A DNA stretch of 64,000 nucleotides. Source: Nitrospirales bacterium (GTDB lineage: Bacteria > Nitrospirota > Nitrospiria > Nitrospirales > UBA8639). The number at the start of each line of letters is the position of its first letter. The stretch's first letter is position 1. This document shows, piece after piece, positions 35,244 to 43,837 of the stretch. The stretch is taken from NCBI GenBank assembly GCA_029261295.1, contig JAJDBP010000003.1:1-64000 (forward strand). Direction: 5' to 3'. Made by a program: the position numbers and the translations under genes. The notes beneath the pieces were generated by a model. The model saw only the letters and a list, made by a program, of their open reading frames with translations. It made no database searches and was not told the origin of the DNA.

Positions 35244-36008
35244 TTAGGGTTTGCGCCCTGAATAGTCCCTGAGTAATCCTCCGAAGAGGGTATATTGCTG
35301 GCTTTGAACGAAGCCGGCTTCTTCAAGTGATTGGAGAATGGTCTCAGGTGGAACGCACGTTTCAATCGTATCCCAATAATATTTCATGAGCTTGTGAGCA
35401 TGTGGGTTTTTGGTTCCAAAATGCGCCATCCATGGGACAATCTGTTTTAAAAAGAGTTTGCTTATCTGATAGGGAAGAGAGGAATCAGGCCTCGAGATTT
35501 CTAAGATAAGGACTTGCCCCTCAGGTTTTAATACTCGAAGGTATTCCCTAAATGTGAAGGTGAGATCAGTGACATGACGAAGCGCATAGCCCATACTGAT
35601 GAAATCAAAAGTTGAGTCAGGAAAGGGAAGATTTTCGGCTTTGCCTTGTACGACCATCAAGGTCCCTTGTTTTTTTGCTTCGGTTACCATTCCGATACTT
35701 GGATCCAATCCAACTACTCTGCCAGTTTTCCCGACGATTTGCTGGGCGGAAATGGAGACAGTGCCTGGGCCACACGCGATATCAAGAATCGTATCCCCTG
35801 CTGTCAGTCCTGTCCGTTTCAATGCCTCCCGTCGATAACGCTTTCCTGAACCAAAAGATGAGGCTTGAGTAATCCAATTGTAATCGGGTGCGACATGATC
35901 AAATTGTAAATCTAAAAGTTTTCTCCGTTGTTCCTCGGTTTGATAATAATCCCGAAGAGGCGGGTGTGGGGCACTTGCGGAGGGTGATTTCCTAATGTCA
36001 GAAGCCAT
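35244..36008 (-). CDS. UbiE/MenG-like SAM-dependent methyltransferase
   Basis: A 254-residue class I methyltransferase. Motif I is ILDIACGPGTVSIS near 94, motif II GLDPSIGM near 120, and the PFPDSTFDFISMGYALRHV segment near 148 is typical of UbiE/MenG quinone methylases. The C-terminal GGLLRDYSGRKP resembles the closing GIVALHxGxK of that family. Nitrospirota use menaquinone, so demethylmenaquinone methylation is plausible. The start lacks a good ribosome-binding site. Gene context gives no further help. Confidence 0.72.
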   Translation of the reverse strand: MASDIRKSPSASAPHPPLRDYYQTEEQRRKLLDLQFDHVAPDYNWITQASSFGSGKRYRREALKRTGLTAGDTILDIACGPGTVSISAQQIVGKTGRVVGLDPSIGMVTEAKKQGTLMVVQGKAENLPFPDSTFDFISMGYALRHVTDLTFTFREYLRVLKPEGQVLILEISRPDSSLPYQISKLFLKQIVPWMAHFGTKNPHAHKLMKYYWDTIETCVPPETILQSLEEAGFVQSQQYTLFGGLLRDYSGRKP

Positions 36009-36186
36009 GATTGAAGACTGTTAAATACCTATTGGATGGTTGGCTTCGCGTGTTTAAAATGAAACGTTTGAGATGGGTTTCGCAGCAAAATCATTTTGAA
36101 GACATAATATCTCATGTTCACCTTGGCGATGACAATATGTCTAGAGCTCTGCAGGTGGTGGTCTTGGCCGCTTTCCTTAGGAATGA

Positions 36187-38094
36187 TCAGAAGTAGCCAT
36201 GAAAAACAGCTAAAACCTCGTTGTCTCGATCATGATGAGTGTAAACGGTGCGGAATGAAAAATTTTTTGCGAAAGTCCATCGTTGCCCTATGGAGATATT
36301 TATATCATCAGAACGATCTCCAAATAGATACCCGAGGTATCCTCCTGAAACGAGCCATTTCCAATTATCAATTATATTAGCCACAATTCCGCCAGACAGC
36401 CCCCCCCCGATTCTATGATGTTCGTCATAGGCTCCACTCACATTGACGTCCGCTTCACTAAAAAGAAAAAAGACCTCTCGCTGAAAAATCTTGGTCTCGA
36501 ATGCTCCACCGACTCCAGCGTTTAGATATCCATTTGAGCAGAGATCGCACGACCGTGATTTGACGGTATTCATACCGAATTGGATTTTCCATGACGGGCG
36601 ATGAAACCACGAATCCATGGGGGCAAGCGACAACACATTGACCAGCGTAAACTGTTCAATGCGGAATTGGTTGCGACGATGATAATGCCTCAATGATAGG
36701 GCGCCCAATTCAACTTGAGAGTCGGGGGTGTAACCTGGACTGGGATCCAGTAAGTCATGATAAACCGCCCGAATATCGATGTGTTCAAAGAGTTCGTCAT
36801 TCCGCCAGCCAATTCCGATTCCCATACGAGCTGTTTCGTGGCCACGGTCAGGAGAGAGAGTAAACGGTTCAGTCGAAAACGCGGGAGAAGGTACTTGAAT
36901 CTGGCTTCGTTTTAATAGGACGGATTGAATTTTCGTTTGATATTCATCTGCTAAATTCTTATCCATTCGGCTTTGATATCGAAGGTAGTCAGAGGCCAAA
37001 TCCAGTAAAAAAATTTGTCGGGCTTGCGGTATTTGAAGAAATTCCGTAGTTGAAGCAAAGGATGGATCTTGCGTTAGATGATGAAGTGAAGATACTTCTG
37101 TTGGCTCCAATGTCGCACGTTTGCGTTTGAGGTTGGTACTTCCTGCCGGACGATAACTGATATCTCGGACAAAGTCTTCTTGTTGGATGATGAGACGAAT
37201 AGTATCTGCGGGGATGGTCCAAAAATGAAATTGGTCTGTGAGGTGTAATTGGGGATCTGCTATTTCTAATAAAGAAAGAATATGGTACGCACAATTTTCC
37301 TTGAAGAAAAAATAATCAAAATAACCATTGCCCATTTCCCATGTGTGCATGAGCAATCGGTGAATTTGTTCAGATGAAAAATTTAAGCGGTATTCCCAAA
37401 TATCTCGATTTTCAATGTCTCGATATTCCTGAACTTTTATATAATAGGGAATGGTGGAGAAAAATCCTTTGTACCCGCCTAGTACACCTTTGAATGCGAA
37501 CTCTACTCCCGCATTGGGTGGTACATCTGCTGCATAATTTATTGTATAAGCTAAAATTCGTGTGTGCTCAGTTTGACCTTGTTGATCGATCCGAAGAAAT
37601 GAGTGCCCAAACATAGAGACCGGATTGTTCATAAATGCAGATGGGAAAATCAGAGTCATGGAGGCTGGGTTAAGTTCTTTTACCCAATTTTCAAACCGTT
37701 TACACTTTTGAATTGGTAAGCGGTTTTCATCGAATTGTAGGTGATGGCGAAGCCAATGAAATCTTGCTTTAAATGCACACTGCGCAACTTGCTTTGATCT
37801 CCCGACCAATTCGGGTGAAAAAAATTGATCCAGGGTCGCCTGCAGCTCAGCTTTTGGATCAGTTTTTCCTTCTTGAGAATTGAAAAATCCCGGGTCATCC
37901 ACCTCGCTTGTAAGGCCACCTAGAACGTTCTGACGATAATGTAAGAGCAGTTGCCAATAGCGGTGCTGGTGAAGATTTTTTTTATCGGCGGCGTCTAAAA
38001 GGTCTTGGAGATAAGTCGAGGAGGTATCTTGGGGGTAAGCTATCAACGGCAGGAGCAACAGTCCTACAAGAAACAGGGATATTCTTTTTGCCAC
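36187..38094 (-). CDS. DUF4105 (Lnb-like) envelope protein with C-terminal barrel
   Basis: A 635-residue exported protein starting with GTG. The signal peptide is residues 1-21 (ISLFLVGLLLLPLIAYP). The DUF4105 domain (about 120-400) shows the conserved NPVSMFGHSFLRID near 160, with probable catalytic His, and FFKENCAYHILSLLE with Asn-Cys near 275. This is similar to the N-terminal domain of Lnb-type enzymes. The last 200 residues are beta-rich and end in Phe, suggesting an outer-membrane barrel. A run of nine G in the coding strand (36400-36408) lies in the barrel part. It is 72 bases downstream of the DUF3015 gene and may share its transcript. The enzymatic role is unproven. Confidence 0.8.
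   Translation of the reverse strand: MAKRISLFLVGLLLLPLIAYPQDTSSTYLQDLLDAADKKNLHQHRYWQLLLHYRQNVLGGLTSEVDDPGFFNSQEGKTDPKAELQATLDQFFSPELVGRSKQVAQCAFKARFHWLRHHLQFDENRLPIQKCKRFENWVKELNPASMTLIFPSAFMNNPVSMFGHSFLRIDQQGQTEHTRILAYTINYAADVPPNAGVEFAFKGVLGGYKGFFSTIPYYIKVQEYRDIENRDIWEYRLNFSSEQIHRLLMHTWEMGNGYFDYFFFKENCAYHILSLLEIADPQLHLTDQFHFWTIPADTIRLIIQQEDFVRDISYRPAGSTNLKRKRATLEPTEVSSLHHLTQDPSFASTTEFLQIPQARQIFLLDLASDYLRYQSRMDKNLADEYQTKIQSVLLKRSQIQVPSPAFSTEPFTLSPDRGHETARMGIGIGWRNDELFEHIDIRAVYHDLLDPSPGYTPDSQVELGALSLRHYHRRNQFRIEQFTLVNVLSLAPMDSWFHRPSWKIQFGMNTVKSRSCDLCSNGYLNAGVGGAFETKIFQREVFFLFSEADVNVSGAYDEHHRIGGGLSGGIVANIIDNWKWLVSGGYLGYLFGDRSDDINISIGQRWTFAKNFSFRTVYTHHDRDNEVLAVFHGYF
36400..36408 (-). repeat. 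G9 tract within a coding region
   Basis: Nine consecutive G (coding strand) encode three glycines in the barrel region of the DUF4105 gene. Slippage here would truncate the barrel, so it is a candidate phase-variation site or a sequencing-error hotspot. The frame is intact in this assembly. Confidence 0.75.
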
Positions 38095-38166
38095 TGCAAG
38101 TCGGGGAGAAGCGAAAAGTGGAGATAGGCCCCGGCTTGATTCCGGAGCCCATCTCTACAGATACCG

Positions 38167-38679
38167 CTATTTTATGGAAGCTTGAGCTAAAACAGGGTGG
38201 TCATTCATGGCACTATAAATCGCCTTCACTACGGCTTTGGAAGAGACTTCCCCGGATTGGATCAAGTTTGTGTATCTTTCTTGCGCCATGGCAAAAAAGA
38301 CCTGGTGTTGCTCAGTCGGAATTTCCATTAAAGTGGCCAAAGAGGTTAAATGTTCGCCTCTGCCTTGAGCCATTTCCTGTGAAATATTGTCAAAATTTAC
38401 TGCCGCAAAGACATTGACCTTTTCTGAGGCAAAAATAGTTCCGTCATTGGTACACCCAGAAGTCCCAGAACTGATGCCAAATGTTTGTGATCCAAAAGTA
38501 CCATTCGTTGTGGCTTGAAAAACTTGTGATCCAATAGATTGCTGTCCCGGATAGGAACTCCAGGCAAGTTTTCCAAGGCCACATCCAGGGCCATTGTCAG
38601 GATGTGCCCCAAGTGATATTCCAGTTAATCCAAAAATAAACAATACGGTAGCTAATACCAGAAGAGTACGGTTAACCAT
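38167..38679 (-). CDS. DUF3015 family exported protein
   Basis: A 170-residue protein. The ATG at 38679 has a perfect AAGGAGG site 6 bases upstream, so the longer frame to 38721 is rejected. Signal peptide at residues 1-24 (LLVLATVLFIFGLTGISLGA). The mature part begins with GPGCGLGKLAWS and has TFGISSGTSGCTNDGTI, both typical of DUF3015. The rest is helical. Members are periplasmic and of unknown function. The DUF4105 gene follows on the same strand. Confidence 0.85.
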   Translation of the reverse strand: MVNRTLLVLATVLFIFGLTGISLGAHPDNGPGCGLGKLAWSSYPGQQSIGSQVFQATTNGTFGSQTFGISSGTSGCTNDGTIFASEKVNVFAAVNFDNISQEMAQGRGEHLTSLATLMEIPTEQHQVFFAMAQERYTNLIQSGEVSSKAVVKAIYSAMNDHPVLAQASIK

Positions 38680-39106
38680 GTGGTTCCTCCTTAAAAAGAT
38701 AGTTGAAGAGGGGGATTCCATGTCCCACTAAAAAACAGTATAGCAGGTTTAATGGAGTTGAAAAGTTAAAGTTGACGAAAGATGATTAGATTGTGAGGTT
38801 GTTCCTTTAGTAATGAATGTTAAATGATAGGGATGAGAAATCTCAATGGTCATTGAGGTGAATAGAAGTTATTAGATTGATGTTCTATAGAGAATATTTC
38901 CATTTGGTAATGTTTCTATCAATCATAATGTTGTCGTTCGAATGGGTATTAAAGTTTCCGTCTATTCCCCTCCAACAAGGAACGGGAAAATTTTTTCATG
39001 AATAGGAATTTTCCTAAAAATTGTGTTGGGAGAAATGCCTGCTTATTTATCAACAGTTCTGGTTTGGAGCTGTCTGTGTAATAGAAGAAATGGGACTGAA
39101 GGGGTT
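38680..39106. other. 427-bp AT-rich intergenic region
   Basis: Holds the ribosome-binding site of the DUF3015 gene at its left edge. No other gene, promoter of convincing quality or repeat was recognised. Confidence 0.35.
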
Positions 39107-39613
39107 TTAGGCAAAGAGGTCAATGTGTGAAGAAAAAGGTGTAGCTGTCTTTTTTCCTTCGGAGGGAGCACCTTCTTTTTCCTCCTTTTGGCGTTCTTGT
39201 TTGGCTTGGGTTTCTAAGGCAGTTGCTGTGGCTGCTACGGCACGGTCTTGCGCTGATGGATTGGAAGGCGCTAGGGCCGCAGCTCGAATTTGTTTGGCTT
39301 TTCGAATTGTGGCTTCAGGATTACCTGATACGGGAGAGGTGTCAATGCTGACTTCCCCACCTACTGCGTATTGTTTCCCGTCGGGCCCCCGTTGAAAGGA
39401 AAATGTCGCTCCACCATTTGCAATACCTCCTGCCGCAGCGAGATGGGCTTGTTCGTGATTTCGAACTTCCTGATCTTGCTTCCGTAGTTTAGCGAGTTCA
39501 ATCCGTTCTTCTGCCCCCTGTTTGGAATAGAGCGGTTGCTCTTGGGAGGAATGAGGATTGCGGGGAATGAACGGGGATAAAAAGGTCTGATGTGGTGTAG
39601 GGGAAATTTCCAT
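39107..39613 (-). CDS. SprA-related putative metalloprotease
   Basis: About 168 residues from the ATG at 39613. A TTG start at 39682 is less likely. The conserved block runs from LRKQDQEVRNHEQAHLAAAG through FSFQRGPDGKQYAVGGEV to IDTSPVSGNPEATI and SAQDRAVAATATALE. The HEQAH sequence looks like a zinc-metallopeptidase HExxH motif, and the family is annotated as a putative catalytic metalloprotease. The N-terminus is poorly conserved and Pro/Gln-rich, the C-terminus charged. It carries no signal peptide. Substrate unknown. Confidence 0.85.
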   Translation of the reverse strand: MEISPTPHQTFLSPFIPRNPHSSQEQPLYSKQGAEERIELAKLRKQDQEVRNHEQAHLAAAGGIANGGATFSFQRGPDGKQYAVGGEVSIDTSPVSGNPEATIRKAKQIRAAALAPSNPSAQDRAVAATATALETQAKQERQKEEKEGAPSEGKKTATPFSSHIDLFA

Positions 39614-39849
39614 CAAAAATAATCCTGAAGGATTCTTTCGGATTTGATGATGGAAATATTGATGTTGTCTTTCCAAACCCAAGTGAAATGAAAAATATTT
39701 CTTTGGATTTGGAAAATGAGGGTTCAGTTATATTTTAATTTTGATCATTGCTCTTTATTGTAGTCTGTTAATGATTTGTCTTAATCGTTTAGTGTGGGTG
39801 CCTGCGCTGGTTCTTATTATTAATCGTGAAATTTGAATGATAGGAATTC

Positions 39850-40107
39850 CTACTTGCAATGGCGTCGTAATCTCTTAATAACCTTTTCTGTTTGCATCAG
39901 AGGTTTTGATGGCCACAAAGAGATGGCCCCCATTAATATGCTGACAATGACTAAAAGTAAAATTGTGGTGGTCGTGTCGGGCCGATTGATCGGGTCGGCA
40001 TATAACGTGTGGGCGTTGGCGAGGACTTGATCCGCAGCTGAGGCGCCACCTAGGAGCATCATGGTCATCATAGACCCAATGATCATTCCACCAAATATTT
40101 TTAGCAT
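39850..40107 (-). CDS. Small exported membrane protein
   Basis: An 85-residue protein with a Met-rich signal-like start (MLKIFGGMIIGSMMTMMLLGGASA) and one further helix (ILLLVIVSILMGAISLW) before a basic tail (KVIKRLRRH). A GAGGAG site 7 bases upstream supports it. No family recognised. The neighbours give no functional hint. Confidence 0.6.
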   Translation of the reverse strand: MLKIFGGMIIGSMMTMMLLGGASAADQVLANAHTLYADPINRPDTTTTILLLVIVSILMGAISLWPSKPLMQTEKVIKRLRRHCK

Positions 40108-40413
40108 GATTTTTCTCCTCTATAGACGATAATGACTAATTCCGACAGACCAACTTGGCTATTTTAAATCAAGGTTTTCAGTTTCAAAGACTCCTAGGCA
40201 TTCACCCAGGGCCAAGAGCTCAATTTCTCTATTTATTAAGAGATATCGAGATGGAGGGAGAGGAGTAAATACCGCAGACGGGTTAGCGGGTGAAAGATAT
40301 TTGCGTAATATCAATCAAAATGGCCTATTGGTGAAATGGAAGGGACCTATCTGGGGAGATAGGAAGAAAAGAATCAAAGGAAGAGGAACTATTTTAGGGG
40401 GGAGGTGAAGCTG
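40108..40413. other. 306-bp intergenic region
   Basis: AT-rich at the left and purine-rich at the right. No gene or clear signal was recognised besides the ribosome-binding site of the left-hand gene. Confidence 0.3.
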
Positions 40414-40782
40414 CTAGCCTTGTAGGGCTAGTTGTACCATGGAAAGAAATTCACTGAAATTACAAGGTTTATCCAATATAGCAAAGACTCCGGCTTGGCG
40501 TGCGCGAAGCTTATCTTGTTCGTTGAGATGGCCACTTAAGAGGATTACCGGGGATTCATTCGGAGGGTTTTGCTGAAGTTGGATTTGATCAATAAAGTCT
40601 AATCCAGTTAATACAGGCATTTGATTGTCAGAGATGATCAGATCAACCTGATTAGATTCTAACCAATTAATAGCCTCAGAACCATTCCCAACTCCGATGC
40701 ATTGAATATGTTGGGACTCCAAAACAAGTCGAAGGGCTTCACGGGCACTCGTGTCATCATCAACTAACAGCACTTTTTTCAT
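40414..40782 (-). CDS. Stand-alone response regulator receiver protein
   Basis: About 122 residues from the ATG at 40782. A start at 40824 adds 14 residues not typical of the fold. It is a CheY-like receiver with the acidic cluster Asp8-Asp10 (LLVDDD), the phosphorylation site Asp52 (IISDNQMP), Ser in LLSGH, and Lys in LDKPCNF. No output domain is attached, and no histidine kinase is encoded nearby. It probably works by protein interaction with an unlinked partner. Confidence 0.88.
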   Translation of the reverse strand: MKKVLLVDDDTSAREALRLVLESQHIQCIGVGNGSEAINWLESNQVDLIISDNQMPVLTGLDFIDQIQLQQNPPNESPVILLSGHLNEQDKLRARQAGVFAILDKPCNFSEFLSMVQLALQG

Positions 40783-41020
40783 AAGTGATTTTACCCTTTC
40801 GCCATGTCGTATCATCGTGTCCATTAGCCAATTTTCTAAACTGGCATGTGTATGCTACGACGTCCATCCCTCGCATGGACTATGATTGTTCCTTTTAGAA
40901 ACCATCACGGATGGTTATTATGTAGTCGTAAAAAAGCGAAATTATAATGACTTGTCTGCTGATATTCAATCATGAAGTGTGTTGAGTAAGATCTTCTTCA
41001 AGCTGAAGGCCATGGTTGTA

Positions 41021-41800
41021 TTACGTCTCTTCCTCAATTTGCGTCAGGCTCCAGGTGGCCCAAAAGTGAACGGTTGGAGTGGAGTCTGTTTCCCTAGCTT
41101 GGCGAAGGGCAGGAAGGTCCGCAGAGCTTCCTAGTTTTCCCAAACGAAATGCAGCTTCTGCCCGAACGCCAACATTCGAATCTTGCAGGAGGTGGGTACG
41201 CATAACCAAGAGCCCACGCGGATCTCCTAACTCACCGAGACCGACAATGGCGGTTTGACGGATGAGGGGGTCAGGGCTTTTGAGTGCTTCAATGAATAGG
41301 TTGTAGGCAAAGGGAAATTCAAATTGGGCGAGGGCTTGGATTATCGTAAGTTGGGTAGCATGAGTCGAAATGGAGTAGGCCTCGGCTAATACTTTTATGA
41401 CTTCTTCAGAAATCGTTGTGCGACTTAACGCAAGTACCACGGCCTGCCGAACGGAGTCTGAAGGATCAGCAATATGCTGAACTAAATTCACAAGGGCTTC
41501 AGTGGTTAGTGCATCTTCAAGATTGCCTAAGGCCCAAGCACTGGCTTGGCGCACCTCTTCATCGGGATCAGATAAGGCGGCAATTAAGGGGGCCATGCTC
41601 TGAGGGTTACTGATTTTCCCTAAAGATAAAGCAGCTGTTCGTCGAGTATCAGGTTGAGGGTCGTTTAATAACTCAATGAGGCGTTCTGTAATTTTTGCTG
41701 AGGGATCGGGTGTTGTTTCAACCACGCACCCCAAAAGGGTAAAGAAACAAATCGATCCAATTATGGTTTCGAGATAGAAGGAGAAAGAGAAAATTCGCAA
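41021..41800 (-). CDS. HEAT-repeat lipoprotein
   Basis: A 259-residue protein with a TTG start, 7 bases after the stop of the TatA-like gene, so translation may depend on coupling. The signal ends in a TLLGC lipobox (Cys near 25). The rest is about six HEAT/PBS-lyase-like repeats (DTRRTAALSLGKI, EVRQASAWALGNL, SVRQAVVLALSRT, LIRQTAIVGLGEL, GVRAEAAFRLGKL). It should be a periplasmic scaffold anchored in a membrane. The link to Tat export is positional only. Confidence 0.82.
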   Translation of the reverse strand: MRIFSFSFYLETIIGSICFFTLLGCVVETTPDPSAKITERLIELLNDPQPDTRRTAALSLGKISNPQSMAPLIAALSDPDEEVRQASAWALGNLEDALTTEALVNLVQHIADPSDSVRQAVVLALSRTTISEEVIKVLAEAYSISTHATQLTIIQALAQFEFPFAYNLFIEALKSPDPLIRQTAIVGLGELGDPRGLLVMRTHLLQDSNVGVRAEAAFRLGKLGSSADLPALRQARETDSTPTVHFWATWSLTQIEEET

Positions 41801-41807
41801 GAAAGAA

Positions 41808-42611
41808 CTACACGGACCCAGAGGGTTCCTTTGGAGCCATTGGCTGCTTGGCGACTTCGATAGACTCTTTCACCTCTTGTTCGGCCGACTCCAATTCCGC
41901 TTGGATTGTGCGCATTTGAGGGTCTATGGAGTTTTGGATATCAGCGGCTGCATCTCGAAAAGTGCGCACGGCACTTCCTAATCCTTCACCCAACGATTGC
42001 ATATCTTGAGGGGCTACAGTGGCTGCCTGAGCTTTTCTGGCCGCCTGTTGGGCTTGGACCCTGGCAACCGCCTGTTTATTGACAATAGCGGAAGGCCGTT
42101 TGGCTAAGGGTTTGGTTTGAGCTCCAGGAGGGAGGGGAGGGTATTGAGCTGAGGCCATTGGTGCTGGTTGAGTGAGTCGGTCATCCATGGACACCGGTCC
42201 GGGAACTGTCACATTTGGCTGCTGAGATGGGGAAGCGGATAAATTAACAGGTTGCCCGGCTTGTTGAACAGGTTTTGGCCCAGCTCCTTGATAAAGTAGA
42301 GCTGCAGCTGTGCCTGGTGTCTGCTCCGGCCCAGGTTGATAGGGTTGATTGGCTTGTACAACAGGAGGGACGCCTGAATCTGGTGCCTGGGTTTGGGAGG
42401 TTGATGTCTCTCCCGCCAATTCACCGGTGGGGGGATTGGCTTGAGGATCATTGGGGTCCATGGCAGACGGGAGATCGGCAACCTCTTTTTTGAAACCTTT
42501 TAGGGCCTTTCCTACGCCTTCACCAATTTGAGGTAGGCGACCAGCCCCAAAAATAATCAAGATAATCACCAAAATGATCATCAATTCTGAGAACCCCATA
42601 GTGCCAAACAT
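41808..42611 (-). CDS. tatA: Twin-arginine translocase subunit TatA/B, extended
   Basis: A 267-residue protein, far longer than usual TatA (60-90) or TatB (about 170). Residues 7-21 form the short membrane helix (FSELMIILVIILIIF), followed by the FGAGRLP hinge and the amphipathic helix GEGVGKALKGFKKEVAD (30-46). About 150 residues rich in Pro, Gln and Ala follow. Then a second copy of the amphipathic segment appears near 208-231 (GEGLGSAVRTFRDAAAD), and a charged helix ends the protein. A GGGG site lies about 10 bases upstream. Two Tat-signal proteins are encoded at 56-57 kb. tatC is not in the window. The symbol is a family-level call: TatB is possible. Confidence 0.85.
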   Translation of the reverse strand: MFGTMGFSELMIILVIILIIFGAGRLPQIGEGVGKALKGFKKEVADLPSAMDPNDPQANPPTGELAGETSTSQTQAPDSGVPPVVQANQPYQPGPEQTPGTAAALLYQGAGPKPVQQAGQPVNLSASPSQQPNVTVPGPVSMDDRLTQPAPMASAQYPPLPPGAQTKPLAKRPSAIVNKQAVARVQAQQAARKAQAATVAPQDMQSLGEGLGSAVRTFRDAAADIQNSIDPQMRTIQAELESAEQEVKESIEVAKQPMAPKEPSGSV

Positions 42612-42797
42612 GGGCTGACCCCTTCTTTAATTCAGCAAAAATCCTATAATTTATTACCAATCAACTGAAAAGACTCTATCGTCCAAGATTGACGAGTGTC
42701 AACCCAAATGCGGTAGGCTTTATCCCTGTCGTATCAGGAGGTTCTATCTGCAATTGTCTCTTAGCAATCTTCGTTAAGTAAGGTGGATGGTTCTTTA

Positions 42798-43256
42798 ATG
42801 TCACTTCTTTCCCCGCCCAAAATTCCGTTGTTTCGGATTACTCTCTTTTACGGTCCGGAAACATTTGAGGGTGATTCTGAAACCATACACTGTGTCTTTA
42901 ATGTCAAAAAACGATCCTGGAAGGGCGGAGTCCAGGTCGACATTGTGGTGGGCAAAAGTCAGATTCAACGTCTCGAAAAATCCTTGGGATTTGGCGCATG
43001 GATTGATGACATACTTCGGGTAGTTCCTGGTCATGATCGGGAAGATTATTTCAAACGAGGGTTTGATTTATTCTCTCAATTCATTTGTTTCCATAAGCTA
43101 GAGATGTATATCAGACAAGGAATAAGGCAGGAGAATACCCAAGTACCAGCCAGTTGTCTCATTGAGGAAACTGAAGAGGCTATTCAACAGGAGACGGAGA
43201 AAATTAAACAGCAGATTATGATCGAATTAGATGTTGAGGAATTTGAAGAAGGTTAA
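42798..43256 (+). CDS. Conserved hypothetical protein
   Basis: About 152 residues from the ATG at 42798 (AAGGTGG about 12 bases upstream). A GTG 15 bases earlier is also open. The N-terminal half is beta-rich (FRITLFYGPETFE, KGGVQVDIVVGKSQI). The C-terminal half is helical and strongly acidic (IEETEEAIQQETEKIKQQI, ELDVEEFEEG). No signal peptide or membrane helix. No family recognised. It is divergent from the tatA gene. Confidence 0.6.
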   Translation: MSLLSPPKIPLFRITLFYGPETFEGDSETIHCVFNVKKRSWKGGVQVDIVVGKSQIQRLEKSLGFGAWIDDILRVVPGHDREDYFKRGFDLFSQFICFHKLEMYIRQGIRQENTQVPASCLIEETEEAIQQETEKIKQQIMIELDVEEFEEG

Positions 43257-43383
43257 ATTCAACCTCGGCATAAACTTTGCTGCCCCTGTATACTTTAACA
43301 TAGAAAAAGATAAAATTATTTAGTTGGTACCTATCAATCAATGAGATTTGTTGTGGACACAAGAAAAAGGAGGATTAGGTAAG

Positions 43384-43794
43384 ATGAAACAGACAAATTC
43401 TTTTTTGCGAGAATTCATGAAGCAAGGAATTGGGGCATTGGTTCTCTGTTCGTTTGTGGTGGTGGTTAGTCTTGGCCTTCCAGGTATGAGTTGGGCTGGG
43501 GAGGACGATTCAAGCCAGAGTAATGAAGCAGCATTGGGTTTAGGAAGTGGACTTCTGACCTTTTTATATCTTCCTGCCAAGGTTGTGTACGCGACGTTAG
43601 GGGGAATTGTAGGAAGCTTTACCTACGGCCTTACTGGGGGAAACCTAGATGCAGCCCAATCAGTTTGGGAGCCAAGCTTCTATGGAACTTACGTGATCAC
43701 TCCGGAACATCTGAAAGGTAATGAACCTGTTCGATTTTATGGGCCTTCTCCTTATGATGAAGAAGAGGAATATATAACAGAAAGAGTGGATTAA
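43384..43794 (+). CDS. Exported small hypothetical protein
   Basis: A 136-residue protein. The ATG at 43384 follows AGGAGG. It has an N-terminal signal peptide (GIGALVLCSFVVVVSLGLPG, cleavage near SWAG) and a second hydrophobic segment (GLLTFLYLPAKVVYATLGGIVGS). The GLTGGNLDAAQSVWEPSFYGTYVITPEHL block recurs, as I recall, in small proteins of Nitrospirota and Deltaproteobacteria of unknown role. It ends in an acidic tail. The next gene starts at once in another frame. Confidence 0.65.
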   Translation: MKQTNSFLREFMKQGIGALVLCSFVVVVSLGLPGMSWAGEDDSSQSNEAALGLGSGLLTFLYLPAKVVYATLGGIVGSFTYGLTGGNLDAAQSVWEPSFYGTYVITPEHLKGNEPVRFYGPSPYDEEEEYITERVD

Positions 43795-43837
43795 GGTTCT
43801 GCGTCCTTCGAATAAAACTGGGAAGCCTGTTATAGGG

